This document shows positions 16,245-26,400 of a stretch of DNA of 64,000 bases, one piece after another (the stretch's first letter is position 1; each line of letters starts with the position of its first letter). The notes under the pieces are model-generated. The model was not told the origin of the DNA. It saw only the letters and a list, made by a program, of their open reading frames with translations, and made no database searches. The position numbers were made by a program, and so were the translations under genes. The stretch comes from a virus, in the IMG/VR virus record IMGVR_UViG_3300022937_003185, positions 30,240-94,239 of that record; one strand, written 5' to 3'.

Positions 16245-16975
16245 CAATAAAGAAGAAGAAGATTATAAGAAGAAAACCTGGTCAAAAAAGAAATATGTAT
16301 TTCACCAAAGACACTCAGGTTTCAATAGAGTCATACCAGCAAGAGGAAGATAAAGACGCCAGAGAAGTCATCTACAAAAAAGAGATAGCTCCCGCGTTTG
16401 AGCAGCTTGCTGAGAGTCTTATATACGTATACGGGTTTAATTCTCCATATGAGACTGTTGCTTCGATGAAAGATGATTGCGTGGCTTTCCTTTACGAGAC
16501 AATACATAAGTGGGATCCAGAAAGAGGAACGAAAGCATTTTCTTATTTTAATGTAGTAGCCAAAAACTGGCTAATCATAAGATGTAGAAATGCTAAAAAG
16601 AATTTCCACCGTCACGTTTCAATGTCAGATATGTCAGTATTGAACTCAAACGATAAGCACACTATTGCTAGCCATCAAGTTGTACCCTCACCTGAAGATA
16701 TATTAGAACAAGCAAATTACAAGAATGAGCTATTTAGTGTAATCACAGAAATAGAAAACAGAGTTAAAAAGCAGAATGAGGTCACATGTGTAAAAGCAAT
16801 CCGAACAGTCTTTGAGAATATAGACAATCTGGATTTCTTAAATAAACGTGCAATATACGTTTATATCCGAGAGATATCTGGCTTAAATTCAAAACAACTA
16901 TCTGTTGCGATGTCTAGGATTCGAAAGCACTACAAGGACATAGTGAAAGACGAAAGATTGGTAGATTTATTCTGA
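16241..16975 (+). CDS. 55: Late-transcription sigma factor, T4 gp55-like
   Basis: A 244-residue sigma-70-type region 2 protein. AFEQLAESLIYVYGF at about 52-66 and DDCVAFLYETIHKWDPERGTKAF near 78-100, then SYFNVVAKNWLI, match the sigma region 2 helices that bind the polymerase clamp and melt the -10 DNA, as in T4 gp55. There is no region 4, as expected for a factor that reads only TATAAATA-type boxes. The N-terminus is basic (KKKKIIRRK). The last residues, DERLVDLF, form an acidic-hydrophobic tail like the sliding-clamp-binding peptide of gp55. Start is GTG at 16241 with GGAG 7 bases upstream. Confidence 0.82.
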   Translation: MTIKKKKIIRRKPGQKRNMYFTKDTQVSIESYQQEEDKDAREVIYKKEIAPAFEQLAESLIYVYGFNSPYETVASMKDDCVAFLYETIHKWDPERGTKAFSYFNVVAKNWLIIRCRNAKKNFHRHVSMSDMSVLNSNDKHTIASHQVVPSPEDILEQANYKNELFSVITEIENRVKKQNEVTCVKAIRTVFENIDNLDFLNKRAIYVYIREISGLNSKQLSVAMSRIRKHYKDIVKDERLVDLF

Positions 16976-16982
16976 GGTACGT

Positions 16983-17351
16983 ATGAGTTTAGATAAAGTT
17001 TCAAATGCTCTACAAGATTTTGATGAGCTAAAAAAGAAGGTCAAAGATTTTTCTGAAGTACTTCAGAAATTAGAGCATGCTGATGCAAAGAAGAAGATTC
17101 TCTGGAAAGAGATTTATGAGAATGCGATAACAGACAGACAAAATGCTCACGTTCTATTTGTAGAGGCATATACAACGATGAGCCAAGGTACAACTGAGCA
17201 TGCGACGCTGGGATCGACTTTGAGTAAATACCTGGAAAGAATGAACAAAGCGAACGATCAATTACTTAAGCTAGCGGAAATAATGGCGCGCTCTGAAGAT
17301 GACTTCAATAAGATTAACGCTGACGATTTGTTCGATCAAATTCAAGGATAG
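16983..17351 (+). CDS. Small helical protein, candidate late co-activator (gp33-like role)
   Basis: A 122-residue mostly helical protein, rich in Lys, Glu and Leu, with coiled-coil potential across residues 5-50 (LDKVSNALQDFDELKKKVKD start). I do not recognise the family. Its C-terminus, NADDLFDQIQG, carries an acidic-hydrophobic stretch that resembles the sliding-clamp-binding tails of T4 late factors and polymerase. Size, position 7 bases after the gp55-like gene and this tail together suggest, without proving, a gp33-type co-activator. A baseplate or tail accessory role is the alternative, because the hub gene follows within 6 bases. Confidence 0.5.
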   Translation: MSLDKVSNALQDFDELKKKVKDFSEVLQKLEHADAKKKILWKEIYENAITDRQNAHVLFVEAYTTMSQGTTEHATLGSTLSKYLERMNKANDQLLKLAEIMARSEDDFNKINADDLFDQIQG

Positions 17352-17357
17352 TTTTAG

Positions 17358-19199
17358 ATGGCTAGCAACGTAGGAAAAGATGCGGTATCGGAATCGTTAG
17401 AGACAAGATCTAGCGTAGCTGACGTCGTCCAACAGCAGGCCACGGCCAGTCCTACACAGACCTTACTTCGAGCTGTAGTGGTGGAAGTACTTTACGATTT
17501 AGCTGCCATACCAGATGAGGACATAGAGGAGCTCAAATCGCTAGTTAATGTTCCTGACTTGGTCGCCTCAGCACCACGAAATTCAATCATTGCGAGAGTT
17601 ACCACTGCCGGCGCTGACAAGAAAGCAGAAGTCGCGAGAGAACAAGTCACAGAGGAAGAACAGCAAAAAGCTGACGAAAACAAAGAGCCGGTTGAGGAAA
17701 AAGACGCGATAGGGAAGGTAGGTATACTGGCTTATCCGTTCTTTCCACCTCATCTCTGCATGCCTCTCAAACCTGGAGAGCAAGTCTGGCTGGTCACTGA
17801 GTCTCCTGATACACCTTCTAAGATAATGTACTGGATGTGCAGAGTTACAGAGCCAGATCATATAGACGACATTAACTACACTCACTCAGACAGAAAATTT
17901 TCTGGATCACTCGCTCCAAAAACATCAAAGGAAAAAGCTGACGCAGCAACTGGTTCATCTGAAAAAACGGACACTTCACCATCAAGCTCTACAGGACAAG
18001 CTGAGGGAAAAAAAGAAACATTCGATAAGAATGAAGACGGAATAGATGATCGTATTTTTGGCTTTCCCAATGGAACCGGCGAGGCTGATGGTTACACTTT
18101 AGCAGAAGAGTTTGCTTACGAAGAGATTGTCAACTTGGCTTCCGCCTATAATCAGTTTCGTACTCAAGATGTGCCAAGATATACGAAACGTCCTGGTGAC
18201 CTAGTGCTGCAAGGTTCAAACAATACTCTTATATGCTTAGGCGAAGAAAGAGGATGGCGCCACGATGACAGTCCGGCAGATAGCGAGACCTCAAACGCGA
18301 CAGAGACAGAAGATCAGCTTACTGAGAAAAAAGATCACGTATGGGGAGCAATCGATATTGTTGCCGGACGTGGCAGGTACAACTGGAGAATGCTGGGTGA
18401 AGAAGTCGAAACTTCAACAAGCTCAGAGCCTCTAAGTCCATCCGCTCGCGTCATACTGAACTCTCCAGATGCAGACCAAGGCCGTGAAGCGTGGGTTGAA
18501 GTAAACAAGAATCCTCAAGAGTCTGATAACGCAGAGGAGAACAGAAAGGATAACCCGACTGAAGGCGACCCGGATTTCTTTAGCGACGCTGCAAGAATAA
18601 TAATTTCTCATGGCTCTAAGACGGACGAAAACTTTAATATTGCGGAGATCGGTGCAACTCTTCCGACTCCTATCGGCGAATCGTTCGGTCAATACGATTT
18701 GGTGAACAAGGAAGGGGAGTATCCTTCTGCGATCACAACAAAGGCTGATGAGATAAGAGTCATAGCTCGTAAGCTTGAAGCAGGTTCACCTGTAGAAGGA
18801 GCACCAGAAATTAATGGTTCTATACGGCTGGTTAAAGAGGGGACACCAGATGGTGATCTCGCCACCATCATGTTACTTCCTGACGGTACTGTACAGATAA
18901 CTGGCTCTAGAATAGTACTAGGTCGGCATCCTGATGATGGTGGACTGGGTGCCGATAACAAGGGTCCAGGAGAGGGTAATTCTCAACCTTATGTGAAGTA
19001 CCAGCAGCTAGAAGACTTGTTAACTGCGATGATGAAAGACGTGCAAACATTTTGTGATACAGTGTTGACTCACACAACACCTGGGTATGGTGCTCCATCA
19101 GTTCAATTGAATTCAGCTGCAAACGCATTAAAGGCTGCAATGTCTTCCCGTATAGGCGAAATACCAGACTTACAGTCTGAAAGAATATTCGGAGAATAG
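17358..19199 (+). CDS. 5: Baseplate hub/spike protein, gp5-like without lysozyme domain
   Basis: A 613-residue virion protein. Residues 116-165 (DAIGKVGILAYPFFPPHLCMPLKPGE) look like the OB-fold domain of gp5-type hub proteins. A flexible Ser/Thr/Lys-rich linker (185-220) and a calcium-loop-like DKNEDGIDD at 223-231 follow. A region with YTKRPGDLVLQGSNNTLICLG and later IRLVKEGTPDGDLATIMLLPDGTVQITGSRI resembles the beta-rich C-terminal spike repeats. No T4-lysozyme-type domain is seen between OB fold and spike. It would form the trimeric membrane-piercing hub. The neighbours gp25-like and gp6-like fit the T4 baseplate gene set. Confidence 0.72.
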   Translation: MASNVGKDAVSESLETRSSVADVVQQQATASPTQTLLRAVVVEVLYDLAAIPDEDIEELKSLVNVPDLVASAPRNSIIARVTTAGADKKAEVAREQVTEEEQQKADENKEPVEEKDAIGKVGILAYPFFPPHLCMPLKPGEQVWLVTESPDTPSKIMYWMCRVTEPDHIDDINYTHSDRKFSGSLAPKTSKEKADAATGSSEKTDTSPSSSTGQAEGKKETFDKNEDGIDDRIFGFPNGTGEADGYTLAEEFAYEEIVNLASAYNQFRTQDVPRYTKRPGDLVLQGSNNTLICLGEERGWRHDDSPADSETSNATETEDQLTEKKDHVWGAIDIVAGRGRYNWRMLGEEVETSTSSEPLSPSARVILNSPDADQGREAWVEVNKNPQESDNAEENRKDNPTEGDPDFFSDAARIIISHGSKTDENFNIAEIGATLPTPIGESFGQYDLVNKEGEYPSAITTKADEIRVIARKLEAGSPVEGAPEINGSIRLVKEGTPDGDLATIMLLPDGTVQITGSRIVLGRHPDDGGLGADNKGPGEGNSQPYVKYQQLEDLLTAMMKDVQTFCDTVLTHTTPGYGAPSVQLNSAANALKAAMSSRIGEIPDLQSERIFGE

Positions 19200-19208
19200 G
19201 AGAGAGAA

Positions 19209-19478
19209 ATGCCATTATCAGTTGCAAAAGTACCGTTAGAGACTCAAATAGCCGCCGCTTTCAAGAGAGTTAGGAATGCTGGCAAAGAAGACGGTGCCAA
19301 CCCCGACGCTATTATAGACCAGTTGGCTAACGATCTTGCTACAGCTATTAATGCTTATGTTACTCAAGCTGTCGTACAAGTTACACTAGTTAATACAGCT
19401 GTAGTCGGAGTAGGCGGTGGTGTTCCAGGACCTGTGGTAGGAACAGGCGTCGGAATAGGTTCTGGGATATTGATATGA
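19209..19478 (+). CDS. Small virion protein with Gly-rich tail, spike-tip candidate
   Basis: An 89-residue protein with a helical N-terminal half (residues 9-50) and a C-terminal Val/Gly/Pro-rich segment, VVGVGGGVPGPVVGTGVGIG, that ends almost at the stop. It has none of the PAAR motif repeats or metal-binding His/Cys residues of known spike tips. Its place, directly between the hub gene and the gp25-like gene, and its repeated beta-like glycine tail suggest a spike-associated or tip protein. That is inference; no family was recognised. It has a clear GGAGAGAG ribosome-binding site. Confidence 0.55.
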   Translation: MPLSVAKVPLETQIAAAFKRVRNAGKEDGANPDAIIDQLANDLATAINAYVTQAVVQVTLVNTAVVGVGGGVPGPVVGTGVGIGSGILI

Positions 19479-19536
19479 CAAAACATCACCACTATTTTTG
19501 AGCAATGGATATTTATGAGTGGTGGTGGAACAAGTT

Positions 19537-20034
19537 ATGTCAATTGAACGAAGAGTAAATACAAAAACTTACAGTTTCAAATCTGTAGGGAATACAGCCG
19601 AGCTAAAGAAGAAGCTCGCGAACTCCGACCTACAGCGTCCACCTGTGGGTATAAAGACTCCCGTTGCTTTGTCTGAAAAGGGCGGAGCTTTTCTGGAAAT
19701 GCATGATAATTTTCCAGATCAGATACATGACAACTTATTGAACTTGATACTTTGTAACCATGGAGAAAGATTGGGACTACCTGACTTTGGAGCTAACCTG
19801 ATGGAACTGACGTTCGAACTACAGGAATCAGATACTCAATCTGAAGCGATGTCTAGAATCAACTCTGCTGTTTCAAAGTACATGCCCTACGTTTCTTTAG
19901 AGACGTTTACACCGATTATTGATCTGTTTGACAACAAAGAAGTCGCAAAGATCGGAGTCAATTTAGGCTACACCATACCTAAGCTTCGTACCGACCTTCG
20001 TCAAATTGAGGTAATTTTGTATAGTGCAGGATGA
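19537..20034 (+). CDS. 25: Baseplate wedge protein, gp25-like
   Basis: About 165 residues with the GPW/gp25 family core: DNFPDQIHDNLLNLILCNHGERLGLPDFGANLMELTFEL, where GER-x-PDFG is the conserved turn, followed by a helix and the C-terminal strands ending IEVILYSAG. gp25 is the wedge protein that nucleates sheath assembly. The N-terminal ~60 residues (RRVNTKTYSFKS) extend beyond the T4 protein. Three in-frame GTG codons at 19519-19527 precede the ATG at 19537; the G-rich stretch itself can serve as the ribosome-binding site for the ATG, which is preferred. Confidence 0.87.
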   Translation: MSIERRVNTKTYSFKSVGNTAELKKKLANSDLQRPPVGIKTPVALSEKGGAFLEMHDNFPDQIHDNLLNLILCNHGERLGLPDFGANLMELTFELQESDTQSEAMSRINSAVSKYMPYVSLETFTPIIDLFDNKEVAKIGVNLGYTIPKLRTDLRQIEVILYSAG

Positions 20035-20038
20035 TTGA

Positions 20039-21883
20039 ATGGCTATTGACGCAAAAAAACAATTAAAGAACGCGACGAAAAGAAATTATCTTGCAAGAGA
20101 TTTTCAATCTTTTAGAAACGAGCTGTATTCACACGCAAAGCTTTTTTTCTCTGACAAGATACAGGACTTTACAGAGCCCGGGTTAGGGGGACTCTTACTA
20201 GACATGGCTGCATATGTCGGCGACACCATGTCATTCTATCTAGATCATCAGTTCAACGAGTTAAACTGGTCAACAGCTATAGAGAATAGAAACATCAAGA
20301 GACATCTTAGAAACGCAGGTGTTAAGGCTCGTGGCGCAAACCCAGCTGTCGCGATGATAAAGCTTTATTTTGAAGTGCCAGCAGAGACCGTCGACGACGA
20401 AATAATACCTAAGAGAAATCTGCTTCCGATAGTCCAAGCGGCGACAACTTTCGTCTCTAAGGATGGTGTACCGTTTTCCCTAACTGCGGATGTTGATTTT
20501 TCTGAAAAAGATTCTGCTGGTAATTACCTGTATGACTCTATCGTTGTTGAAACAGATGATGACTCCAATCCTACTTCATTTGTGGTCGTAAGAAATGGTC
20601 TGGTGTTGTCTGGAATAAGAAAAGAGGAGCAATTTGCGATCTCTAACGTTTCTAAACCTTTTAGAAAGATTATCCTTCCTGATGAGAACATAACATCTAT
20701 AATAAGCGTGAAAGATAGTGATGATAATCAATATTATGAAGTTGAATCGCTATCACAAGACACGGTATTTAAAAGAGTAGAAAACGTGTCTGTAGACCGA
20801 GACGACGTTTCTCATAATTTAGAAGTCATACCAGCTCCCAGGAGATTTGTTTCATATTATGATTATGACACTAAGTTGACATCTTTACAATTCGGCTCCG
20901 GAGACGCAACCACAACAGATAATGACTTGCTACCTGACCCATCTGAGTTAGCATTACCTCTTTACGGGAAGACTACTTTCACAAGATTTTCTTTAGATCC
21001 TAACAAGCTAATGCAAACGCAGACCTTGGGAATATCACCGAGAAACACGACACTAACTGTAGCCTATAGAGCTGGTGGCGGATTAAAGCACAATGTAGCG
21101 GCAGACATGATAAAGACTGTCACTAAGCTCTTCATAAAGTTTCCACAAAACGCAAGTGCCAGTGACTCCGCTCTTGTTAGGGCAAGTATAGATGTTACTA
21201 ACCCTCTCCCGGCGATGGACGGAGATAGAGCGCCAACGCTTGAGGATTTGCGGTCGCAAATACCAGCTGCTAGAAACAGTCAGTCAAGAATCATTACAAA
21301 GCCTGATTTAATAGCGAGGATCTACACACTCCCCAATGAGTTTGGAAGAGTGTTTAGGGTCGGCATAAGACCCAACCCTATAAATTCTCTAGCCAGCCAG
21401 ATCTTCGTGATTTCTAGATCAAGATCTGGAACTTTAAAAATGTCATCTGACACTTTGAAGAAAAACTTACGTACTTACTTAAACGAATTCCGAGCCGTTA
21501 GCGATGCTTACGATATACTAGATGCTAGAATAATCAATTTTGGAGTACACATCGACGTAGTTGCCCATCCTGACTCAAACAAAGGTCAGGTTGCGCAAGG
21601 GATTATATCAAACCTCACTAACCTTCTGGCACTGAAGAATATGCAAATAGATCAACCGATCGCATCTGCAGATATAATGAACTCAATATTAAACAGTGCC
21701 GGTGTGATATCGCTAATAGACTTTAGGGTGGTAAATCTTTCTGGCACGATAGAAGACAGAACTTATAGCGATGTCTCATTCAACGTCGACGCGAATACAA
21801 TGCAACGAATGGTGGTAGGTCAACCTGGATCGATATTTGAGCTGAAGTATCCAGCAAATGATATCGTGGTAACAGTGAGGTAA
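20039..21883 (+). CDS. 6: Baseplate wedge protein, gp6-like (baseplate J family)
   Basis: A 614-residue protein close in size to T4 gp6 (660). The N-terminus NYLARDFQSFRNELYSHAK and FTEPGLGGLLLDMAAYVGDTMSFYLD is the characteristic gp6 start, and RNIKRHLRNAGVKA the following helix. The C-terminal part (DAYDILDARIINFGVHIDVV, then ISNLTNLLALKNMQIDQPI) matches the baseplate-J-like end with its final strands. It forms the inner wedge ring that holds the baseplate around the hub. It follows gp25 by 4 bases, as expected of a coupled wedge operon. Confidence 0.88.
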   Translation: MAIDAKKQLKNATKRNYLARDFQSFRNELYSHAKLFFSDKIQDFTEPGLGGLLLDMAAYVGDTMSFYLDHQFNELNWSTAIENRNIKRHLRNAGVKARGANPAVAMIKLYFEVPAETVDDEIIPKRNLLPIVQAATTFVSKDGVPFSLTADVDFSEKDSAGNYLYDSIVVETDDDSNPTSFVVVRNGLVLSGIRKEEQFAISNVSKPFRKIILPDENITSIISVKDSDDNQYYEVESLSQDTVFKRVENVSVDRDDVSHNLEVIPAPRRFVSYYDYDTKLTSLQFGSGDATTTDNDLLPDPSELALPLYGKTTFTRFSLDPNKLMQTQTLGISPRNTTLTVAYRAGGGLKHNVAADMIKTVTKLFIKFPQNASASDSALVRASIDVTNPLPAMDGDRAPTLEDLRSQIPAARNSQSRIITKPDLIARIYTLPNEFGRVFRVGIRPNPINSLASQIFVISRSRSGTLKMSSDTLKKNLRTYLNEFRAVSDAYDILDARIINFGVHIDVVAHPDSNKGQVAQGIISNLTNLLALKNMQIDQPIASADIMNSILNSAGVISLIDFRVVNLSGTIEDRTYSDVSFNVDANTMQRMVVGQPGSIFELKYPANDIVVTVR

Positions 21884-21890
21884 ATAAAAC

Positions 21891-23444
21891 ATGTTCTATA
21901 TCATTACAGCTAGCTCTGATACATACATCACTGACAAAATCTTACAAAATAAATTTAGAGCCACCGACGCAAACGTAGGTAGGGCTGGCACTCTGGATCT
22001 GTTTAAGTTATATGATGAGTCGATATTCACGCAGAATGGAACCATAGTGACTAGTTCTGTCAGTGAGTTATCGAGAATACTGATTAAGTTTGATTATGAA
22101 AACTTAGTCTCTCTTACTTCAAGCAGTCTAGATCTGAATAGCGATACTTTTAAAGCCGAACTTCAATTAACAGAAGTTAATTCAGGTGTGCCGGTCCCTA
22201 GAGATTTTTCCGTCATTGCCAATCCTCTAGCGGTGAAGTTTGATGAAGGTTCTGGAAAGAGTACTTCACAGTTTTCTGATGTCGATGTTGCAAACTTTAT
22301 AACTGCTTCCGTAACTGCTGGAACACCTTCTCTATGGAATGTGACGGGCTCAGGCCAGGGTGGATATCTTAATTCTTCTGGTATCGACTATATCACTAGT
22401 GGCTCAATAGGCTCGGCGGAGATTGACTTTGGAGCTTCCAAGACTTTTGTTGAAGGACCCGGTAATCTGGTGTTAGACGTGACCAAGCAGGTCTCTTCAT
22501 CATTAGCGAATGATATGGTCAATCACGGCTTCAGAATAGCTTTTAGCGGCTCCTACGAAAGCGACACTAAAACACGATTTGTGAAGAGGTTTGCTTCTAG
22601 ACATTCAAGAAATAGACTTCTTGTTCCAAGACTACTTTTGACCTGGGACAACTCAATCCAAGATCGGCATTTAGACCTACAGTTTAATGTGTCATCATCT
22701 TTGTTTTTAAAGAACTTCATTTCAGGACGTCCTGCAAATCTCGTCAGTGGGTCAGCGCTGACTGAACTAACAGGACAGAACTGTTTGAACCTGAGGTTCG
22801 TATCAGGATCAGGTACGATTACAGAGACGACGTTCAACGTATCTGTGTCTCAACATACTGGGTCGACAGACGGTTCTGGTATGGTAGGCGTATATTCTGG
22901 AACTTTTAACTTAGATGAGTTTAACACAACCTTCTTCGGTAATTCTACGAAATACGTCGATGAGATAGAGCTAAAAGAAATTTGGTCCTCTAATGATTTG
23001 ACTGTTTCATTCTTTAGCGGTTCTGTGAAGATCAGAAAGGGTTCTAGAAGCACAGCGGGATTTTCTAATAGAAGATTACATGTTTCTGTTGTGAATGCAC
23101 AGACGGCATACAGGGAAGGTGATGAAGCGAGTTTTAGACTATTCGTAGAGGACCTCGACAAGACACTAAATGAGAAAGCCTATAAGCTTCCTAGAAGAAG
23201 AACAAGCGAGGTATTTGATGTTGCTCATTATAGACTTGTAGACAAAGAAACAGGCACAATCATCGTTCCATTCGACAAGATAAGAAATTCAACTCGCGTT
23301 TCAACAGACGCGGATGGAATGTATATTTCGTTCTTGACAGCTGGTCTTCCAAAGGGCCGGACGTACACTATACATCTTTTAGTAAATGACCGAGGTATCG
23401 AGAGGTTGTTCAGTCTAGATGATATATCTTTCACGGTGGTATAA
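21891..23444 (+). CDS. Virion structural protein with DNRLRE/CBM96-like domain
   Basis: A 517-residue beta-rich protein. Its start, FYIITASSDTYITDKIL, followed by ATDANVGRAGTLDLFKL and later LSRILIKFDYENL, follows the DNRLRE (CBM96-like) beta-sandwich pattern: an Asp-Thr-Tyr strand, an Asn-x-Gly turn and R-x-L-I-K-F-D. The C-terminal third has Ig-like strands, for example TYTIHLLVNDRG. It is likely a peripheral baseplate or wedge-outer protein, because it lies directly after gp6 with a 7-base gap. The exact T4 equivalent (gp7, gp8 or none) cannot be assigned. Confidence 0.6.
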   Translation: MFYIITASSDTYITDKILQNKFRATDANVGRAGTLDLFKLYDESIFTQNGTIVTSSVSELSRILIKFDYENLVSLTSSSLDLNSDTFKAELQLTEVNSGVPVPRDFSVIANPLAVKFDEGSGKSTSQFSDVDVANFITASVTAGTPSLWNVTGSGQGGYLNSSGIDYITSGSIGSAEIDFGASKTFVEGPGNLVLDVTKQVSSSLANDMVNHGFRIAFSGSYESDTKTRFVKRFASRHSRNRLLVPRLLLTWDNSIQDRHLDLQFNVSSSLFLKNFISGRPANLVSGSALTELTGQNCLNLRFVSGSGTITETTFNVSVSQHTGSTDGSGMVGVYSGTFNLDEFNTTFFGNSTKYVDEIELKEIWSSNDLTVSFFSGSVKIRKGSRSTAGFSNRRLHVSVVNAQTAYREGDEASFRLFVEDLDKTLNEKAYKLPRRRTSEVFDVAHYRLVDKETGTIIVPFDKIRNSTRVSTDADGMYISFLTAGLPKGRTYTIHLLVNDRGIERLFSLDDISFTVV

Positions 23445-23446
23445 GA

Positions 23447-26400
23447 ATGTCAAGAAAAAAGAACGTTTTCTCAAACCAAAAGTTGTTTACACCAGCTGTT
23501 GTAAGAAAATATACAAAATCGTCTGGAGTCTTAAAAGAACAGACATTGGGCTCTGTCTCTGGATCAAAGGAGGTTAATGATACTCCGTCTGGGTCATTCC
23601 GTTATGATCCTCCAGGGTCTCCCCTTAAGTCATCGCAACAGCTTCCTTTAGATTTTTCGAAGTTTGAAAATCACACGTTCTTTTCTTCTGCTGAGGTAAA
23701 CGTTAATTTAGCGTACGAAAAAATTATTAACAAGTTTCCGTTTGACGGAACAAAGAAAGAGTACGAAGACTGGCTTGATGACCTATCAGGATTTGAGAAG
23801 TACATTTTAGATATATACCCATCATATACCGGCTATCTGACCTTTCATGGTAACAATGAGTATGTGGAAGTCATAGATAAAGCAGGTGTTATATTTCCTT
23901 CTATCTCTAAGAAGGTATCTGCCAAGACTGTCTTGAACCCCCGCTCAAATCCAATTTTTATTGAGCTAGACTTGGCAATACCTAGCGAAGCATCTAATGA
24001 CCAATACATCTTATATCATAATTCGAATAATGATGTTGGGTATGCTGCATTCACAAGAGCATCAACATCGAGCTCTAAAGCTGATCTAACATTCACAGTC
24101 TTTAGTGGGTCGACTACTGCATCTGCAACAACTGAGATTGAAAAGGGTAGCTTTACCCACGTCTGTCTCTCTTATGATAACTCTATACAGGAGAAGAGAG
24201 CAAAGATATTGTCTGGAAGTGTTGTTGTCGCAACCTCGGATAGGGTATCTTTTGATTCAATTAGTACTGCGGGAAATTCGTTACTGATCGGATCAGGCTC
24301 AACTTTAGCAATCAGTAGCTTTACGCCAACTCAAACGTTTTCAGGGTCAATCAATAACTTTAGAGTATACCATAAGACAAGAACATCATCTGAAATTGAC
24401 CGCTATATAAAAAGGACTCTTTTTGCCGACAGTAACAGCATGAACGTCTTAAACTTAAGGTTTAATGAGGCAACGGGAAGCTATCAAAACAATTCAGTTG
24501 TTTTAGATTCTTCTGGTGAGAGTTTACACTCCAGGATTGTCAACTACGACGCCGGAATACGCTCTGAAAAGCCTTACGACAGTTTATGCTTATTTGAAAG
24601 TTCTGTATATCATCCTACGCTGTTTCCAAGTCATCCTGACGTCATTTCTTTAAACGAGCAGTTGTTGGTTAGCGCTTCTAACTATGATGCCAATAACCCT
24701 AACTTGATAACAAAGCTTATTCCTGATCATTACTTTGAAGTTGCAAAAGCCTCAACTGGACAAAGCGATTATGGCACAACCTTGAACGGTATAGAACAAT
24801 CACCTGACGCATATTCTGTTCCTGGCGCAGCCAAGATGGGACAACCACAGATCATATCAGCTCTGTTGTTTATGTGGGCCAGAATGTTCGACGAATTAAA
24901 GCAAATGATCGATCATGCATCTGAACTAGTTCATATAGACTATGAATCAGAGGAATCGATAGCGAACCAGCTTTTACCAATGTTATCTGAGTATTACGGT
25001 TTTGAGCTTTCTAGCATGTTTAGGAACGCAAGTTATGACCAATTCTTTGACGGTGAATCTATAGTTGCTGGGAAAGTACCGGGCCTTCTGGCACTACAGA
25101 ACGAAATATGGCGTAGAATATTAATTAATCTACCTGAGATTGTACGATCGAAAGGGACACTGCATAGTATAAAATCCCTATTTAGATCCGCCGGTATCGA
25201 TCCGGATAGGATGTTTCGATTCGTTGAGTACGGGAGTGAAAACCAACTTCGGCTCGGCCGGTCAAGAAAAAAGATAACAGAAATATCGACGTTACTAGAT
25301 TTTTCGGGAAGTATCTCCTACACTCCCTCTGCTACAACAGACGTACAGGGATACAACAGCAACAAGCCAAACCTAATATCTTCTTTCTTGACTGGGTCTA
25401 GGATAGAAGTCGGTTATCCTGACATTTCTGGAGTAATGATACAACAGGAAGAGTATTCTCCACACGGCATATCCAACTCTGAAAATGACGGCTTGTTCAC
25501 ATCCGGAAGCTGGTCGATAGAAAGTAGATTTAAGTTTCCTACAACTAGAAATTTTTATGATCCACAAAGTCTTTTACGACTACACACAACTGGATCGTCT
25601 GTATCGCACAACGTGATTGTGAACTTGGTAGCAGACCCCAATATTGACGAAGATGCCGAGAATGGAATAGTGACGCTGTATTGCCGACCCGGCTTTGAAA
25701 CCTCAGATGATCTATTAACTCTCTCTATTAATGATGTCAACATCTTCGACGGAAATAAATGGTACGTATCCGCGGGAAGAAAGAGAAATGATGAGATAGA
25801 CAGCTATGTGTCATCAAGCTACTTTCTGACTCTTGCCAGACAAGAGAATGGCGAGATACTGGAATATTACACAACATCGTCTTTGTTCTTGGACTCAAAT
25901 GTCGTTGGAGAAAATGCGTTCCAAAAGAAAGATTATCTTGGCACGACGCTGAACGCATCAGGCTCTTTCATAGTGGTTGGAAGCCAGACACTAGACGACT
26001 CTATTTCTCGCCACTTAAATGATAGCACAATAGTTGAAAAAGCTAGAACAACAAACTTTTCTGGGCTAATGGGTCACACAAGGTTTTGGTCGAAAGCCTT
26101 GACACAAGAAGAAATGAAAGAACACACGAGGAACTTTACTTCTTTGGGTGTAGAAGACCCTCTAAAGAACTTCGGTTTTTCTCATGAGATCACTGGTTCA
26201 TTCGAGAAACTGAGACTAGATATCTCGACAGACCAACCTGTTACCACAACAGATGTCAGCGGTGTAATAGACCCCTTGATAGATTTTTCGCAACAGTTTG
26301 CGTCTAGCTCTAACCCAGGAGGGTTCAGCACTCTTAGGGGCTTTGAGGCATCGACTCAAGTCATAAAGCCTGAAAGATTCGACTATAGCGCGATATCATA

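Noticed and set aside
17358-19199. Lysozyme domain in the hub protein
   Set aside because: The region between OB fold and spike is linker and calcium-loop-like sequence without T4 lysozyme motifs.
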